Notes under the pieces: model-generated
The model's input: the letters and a program-made list of their open reading frames with translations, nothing else
Told to the model about the DNA's origin: nothing
Database searches by the model: none
Shown here: positions 6,134 through 8,434 of the stretch, piece by piece
Position numbering within the stretch: the stretch's first letter is position 1
Layout: the number at the start of each line of letters is the position of its first letter
Made by a program: the position numbers and the translations under genes
DNA from: Chlorobiota bacterium
GTDB lineage: Bacteria; Bacteroidota; Bacteroidia; Bacteroidales; B39-G9
DNA: 8,434 nucleotides
Direction: 5' to 3'
Assembly: GCA_030632095.1 (NCBI GenBank)
Contig: DAOVJU010000126.1
Location: forward strand, 1-8,434

Positions 6134-6518
6134 TTATGTAAGGTTCAATAAAATCAGGTATATCCAACGGAATTCGATCTTTTGTTAAAAATAAGCACTT
6201 TACTGTTGCCCTGGATTTTGTCTCTTTATCGTTAAACATTCTATGTTTGAACAATAAAAAAGGCCCCTCTTTTAACATTCTTGTTTCAATATTAATTTTT
6301 TCGAAAATTTTAAGCTCATTAATATATCGTATATGAGTACCGATAACAACCAGAAAATTGCCAGTTTCCTGAAATATTTTAAACAATCCAAGTTCATTTA
6401 TTATTTCCCATCGTGCCTGTTCAAAATATTGCAGATACACTGCATTGTTTACATGATTAAATGAGTCTAACTCGTAACCACGTACACTTAATTTATATTT
6501 AAATATTTTTTTTGCCAA
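6126..6518 (-). CDS. Hot-dog fold acyl-CoA/acyl-ACP thioesterase (4HBT family)
   Basis: This 130-residue protein has the 4-hydroxybenzoyl-CoA thioesterase/YbgC-type hot-dog domain over its full length. The signature is YELDSFNHVNNAVYLQYFEQAR (15-36): Asp18 is the expected catalytic carboxylate, His22-Val-Asn-Asn25 the conserved turn, and Tyr28 and Glu33 lie on the long helix. The family hydrolyses acyl-CoA or acyl-ACP thioesters as dimers or tetramers in the cytoplasm; the acyl group here is unknown. The start is TTG at 6518: an in-frame TGA sits 12 nt upstream and no ATG, GTG or other TTG occurs before the domain, so this is effectively the only usable start. It overlaps the end of the radical SAM gene by 20 bp and the next crotonase by 8 bp. 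Its position suggests it releases the finished chain or removes misprimed acyl groups. Confidence 0.9.
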   Translation of the reverse strand: MAKKIFKYKLSVRGYELDSFNHVNNAVYLQYFEQARWEIINELGLFKIFQETGNFLVVIGTHIRYINELKIFEKINIETRMLKEGPFLLFKHRMFNDKETKSRATVKCLFLTKDRIPLDIPDFIEPYIND

Positions 6519-7911
6519 TTTTTTTTCTCATTCGTTTAATTTCCTGCCGGACAATTTTTTTTAATTTATTCTGGGTTGCAAATATAAAAATACTTTTATG
6601 TATTGTTTCATTAAAAGAATTTCCTGCTTTTTTTATTTTTTTAGCACAAAAAAAAGTGTTTTTGATTATTCTTGAAATAGTAAATCCTTTTCTAAAGCTA
6701 TATTCCAAAGCTTTTATAATATCAGTATCTTTAATCGAAGTATGAATAACATTGGTAATGTTACCAAATTGGTTTTGAAGTTTGTTTTTGTCATTCAGTT
6801 TTTTATACAGTCTTGATCCTGGTAGTGCTTGTACCGGGGAGATCATGGGAAAAATATGATTTTTTATACAGAAGTCTACAGTATCATAATATGTTTGTAT
6901 ACTATCACTTTCATAACCAATGGCAAACCACCCGGAGATTGAAATACCTTCATTTTGAATTAATGCAATGTTTTTTTCTAATATTTCCAGGTGATCTTCA
7001 GATTTCTTCAAGCCCATTTTAGCAAATGACCCGCTTGAGATAAGGGTATTTTTATTAATTGATTCAATTCCTATTGCTGCATAAACTAAACCTGACCTGG
7101 CCGCTTTTCTGATTATTTCCCTTCCTTTTGGGTTTGAGGCAGCATCGAGATTAGCCTGTCCTGTCCAGTATTTTCTTCGGGGCAATTTATATATTTTTTC
7201 ATATAGTTCTTTATAGTATTCATAAGAACCTGATCGTCCAAAAACGGTTTCATCTATCAGATAATAATAGTTTTTAAATGTTGAGATTTCATGAACTACA
7301 TCATCGATGTTCCTGAAACGGCACTTTTTGCCAAAAATATCAGAAACTAAGCAGAAGTCACAATTTATGGGGCAGCCCCGTGAAGCGTAAACCATATCAA
7401 AAACATACTTGTTTTTTGAGATTTGCCGGTTGGGCATGGGATGCTTGCTCAAATCGGGTATATAATCAAGATTAAATACACGATAATTAGTATTGTTTAT
7501 TTTATTCGGGGGGCACACGTAAAAGTCCTTTAAGTTACCTGTTTTAAAGTCTTCTAAAAGGACAGGCCAGAGCAATTCACCTTCACCAACAACAACTGCA
7601 TTAGCATGTTCTTTTGCCAGATAAGGCACTGCAGTAGGTTGTGGCCCTCCAAATACAACTGTTTTGTTTTTACTTCGAAAACGGCCGGCAATTTTAAATG
7701 CTTCCTTTTCTGCAGCAATTCTGTAGCTTATTCCAACTAAATCAACATCCAGATCATAATTTAATGCTTCTTTTTCAATTAACATATCATGAAATATATA
7801 CTGATGTTCCGGAGCTACCGATGCTAATATGGGCAAGGATAAGGGCGAGAATGGCTGCATGTTTTTTAAAGGGTCTTCTCTGGGGGTCGCAATGATTAAA
7901 AGGATCTTCAA
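6499..7911 (-). CDS. Cobalamin-binding radical SAM enzyme
   Basis: This 470-residue protein is the first gene of the operon. Residues 1-125 form a B12-binding Rossmann-like domain of the radical SAM type: KILLIIATP, DLVGISYRIA (57-66), VVFGGPQPTAVP (85-96) and VVVGEGE (106-112). It lacks the DxHxxG loop of methionine-synthase-type B12 domains, which is common in this radical SAM class. The radical SAM barrel starts at about 170 with ASRGCPINCDFCLV; Cys180, Cys184 and Cys187 form CxxxCxxC for a 4Fe-4S cluster. GIESIN (281-286) and PVQALPGSRLYKKL (359-372) are typical later motifs. The last about 60 residues are very basic (KRMRKKIGKKNI at the end) and may contact membrane or nucleic acid. Relatives methylate or cyclise unactivated carbons in lipids and natural products; the substrate here is unknown. 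The start is TTG at 7911, with no ATG in the open frame upstream, and it directly begins the domain. Confidence 0.9.
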   Translation of the reverse strand: MKILLIIATPREDPLKNMQPFSPLSLPILASVAPEHQYIFHDMLIEKEALNYDLDVDLVGISYRIAAEKEAFKIAGRFRSKNKTVVFGGPQPTAVPYLAKEHANAVVVGEGELLWPVLLEDFKTGNLKDFYVCPPNKINNTNYRVFNLDYIPDLSKHPMPNRQISKNKYVFDMVYASRGCPINCDFCLVSDIFGKKCRFRNIDDVVHEISTFKNYYYLIDETVFGRSGSYEYYKELYEKIYKLPRRKYWTGQANLDAASNPKGREIIRKAARSGLVYAAIGIESINKNTLISSGSFAKMGLKKSEDHLEILEKNIALIQNEGISISGWFAIGYESDSIQTYYDTVDFCIKNHIFPMISPVQALPGSRLYKKLNDKNKLQNQFGNITNVIHTSIKDTDIIKALEYSFRKGFTISRIIKNTFFCAKKIKKAGNSFNETIHKSIFIFATQNKLKKIVRQEIKRMRKKIGKKNI

Positions 7912-7948
7912 TAGAAAAAGTTTTCTGGAATTACGTATCTGAAACAGG

Positions 7949-7956
7949 CAAAAATA
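7949..7956 (-). promoter_or_regulatory. Candidate Bacteroidota -7 promoter element of the operon
   Basis: On the minus strand TATTTTTG matches the TAnnTTTG element of Bacteroidota housekeeping promoters and lies 37 nt before the proposed TTG start, leaving a leader of roughly 30 nt. A clear TTG at the -33 position is not seen, so the assignment rests on the -7 match and location alone. Confidence 0.4.
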
Positions 7957-8086
7957 GAAATTATATAAAGATTATCATAATATTGATATGGGTTAATATT
8001 TAACATGCATTATTACTCGGTTCACCCACCATATCGTACGCGCTATATGTATATTTTGCTTTTTTTGTAATTTTTTTATTATTATG
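7957..8086. other. Non-coding spacer between the beta-barrel gene and the operon
   Basis: This AT-rich spacer includes homopolymer T runs at about 8059-8079 (plus strand) and a short GC-richer patch around TCGTACGCGC (8034-8043). No coding sequence, RNA gene or convincing hairpin terminator for the beta-barrel gene was found. Confidence 0.35.
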
Positions 8087-8434
8087 CTAATAGCCTAATA
8101 TATTAAGTGTAAGCATAAAAGTATAAATATTTTTAAAACTTAATTCATCCGAATTATCTTGGCCAGGGAAGCCATAACAAAAATCAAGTTTTAAATTCCA
8201 GTGAGGAGCAAATTCATATCCGGCCCCCCACGACAATCCAAAACCAAAGTGATTTTTTACTGCTTTAAAATCACTAATATTTGAATAGCCTAAATCAACT
8301 GAAATAAATGGTGAAGGACTTTTTTCGTTAAAGTAGTATGATAATCCCATTCCAGCAATACCACTTACATAATTTGTTACTTCAATATCGTTCCCATCAT
8401 TTAAATCTCTAATTATAGGATATTCACCAAACCA
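8087..8434 (-). CDS. Outer-membrane beta-barrel protein, C-terminal part (partial)
   Basis: The frame is open to the window edge, giving 115 residues of the C-terminus starting WFGEYPIIRD at the edge; the true start lies beyond 8434. An ATG at 8350 is internal, not the start, because the reading frame upstream of it continues the same pattern. The sequence alternates polar and hydrophobic residues in strands such as SGIAGMGLSYYF, SPFISVDLGYS, FGFGLSWGAGYEFA and WNLKLDFCYGF, and ends in a strand with an aromatic last residue (LTLNILGY), as in small OmpA/OmpW-like or PF13505-type barrels. It is therefore probably an outer-membrane protein of unknown function. It is transcribed in the same direction as the downstream operon but separated by 175 nt, so a functional link is not implied. 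Confidence 0.7.
   Translation of the reverse strand, partial: WFGEYPIIRDLNDGNDIEVTNYVSGIAGMGLSYYFNEKSPSPFISVDLGYSNISDFKAVKNHFGFGLSWGAGYEFAPHWNLKLDFCYGFPGQDNSDELSFKNIYTFMLTLNILGY

Noticed and set aside
6512..6745. Plus-strand open frame encoding a hydrophobic 77-residue peptide resembling a membrane protein
   Set aside because: The hydrophobicity is the antisense reflection of the Lys-rich tail of the radical SAM protein; no independent start signal was seen.

Overview
The window looks like an AT-rich chromosome segment of a Bacteroidota bacterium (Marinilabiliales/Cytophagales/Flavobacteriia type). The evidence is a large secreted protein with BACON-like repeats and a C-terminal type IX secretion (Por) sorting domain, weak or absent Shine-Dalgarno sequences, and a TAnnTTTG-type promoter element ahead of the main operon. 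No rRNA, tRNA, CRISPR array or intact transposase gene was found.

Layout. Bases 1-183 hold a long imperfect stem-loop and the leader of the first gene. Bases 184-3051 (+) encode a 955-residue secreted, cysteine-rich, BACON-repeat T9SS cargo protein. Bases 3051-3182 lie between convergent genes and hold two related short hairpins and a long near-perfect hairpin that probably terminates transcription from both sides. Bases 3183-7911 (-) form a compact six-gene cluster. Bases 7912-8086 are a non-coding promoter region. Bases 8087-8434 (-) are the C-terminal end of an outer-membrane beta-barrel protein whose start lies outside the window.

The six genes, in order of transcription, encode: a cobalamin-binding radical SAM enzyme; a hot-dog acyl thioesterase; a crotonase/enoyl-CoA hydratase paralogue; a small holo-ACP-synthase-like protein; a second crotonase paralogue; and a beta-ketoacyl synthase III (FabH)-like protein. 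The first five are overlapping or 4 nt apart, so they almost certainly form one transcription unit. The sixth follows after 93 nt.

The gene set suggests a specialised fatty-acid or polyketide-like pathway: acyl condensation or transfer, double-bond or beta-carbon chemistry by paired crotonases, thioester release, and radical modification of an unactivated carbon. I cannot match it to a named pathway. Two members lack textbook catalytic residues: the AcpS-like protein has Lys where the metal-binding Glu is expected, and the KAS III-like protein lacks the canonical HQAN and GN motifs. No acyl carrier protein is encoded in the window. This operon is the best candidate here for an undescribed system; its product is unknown.
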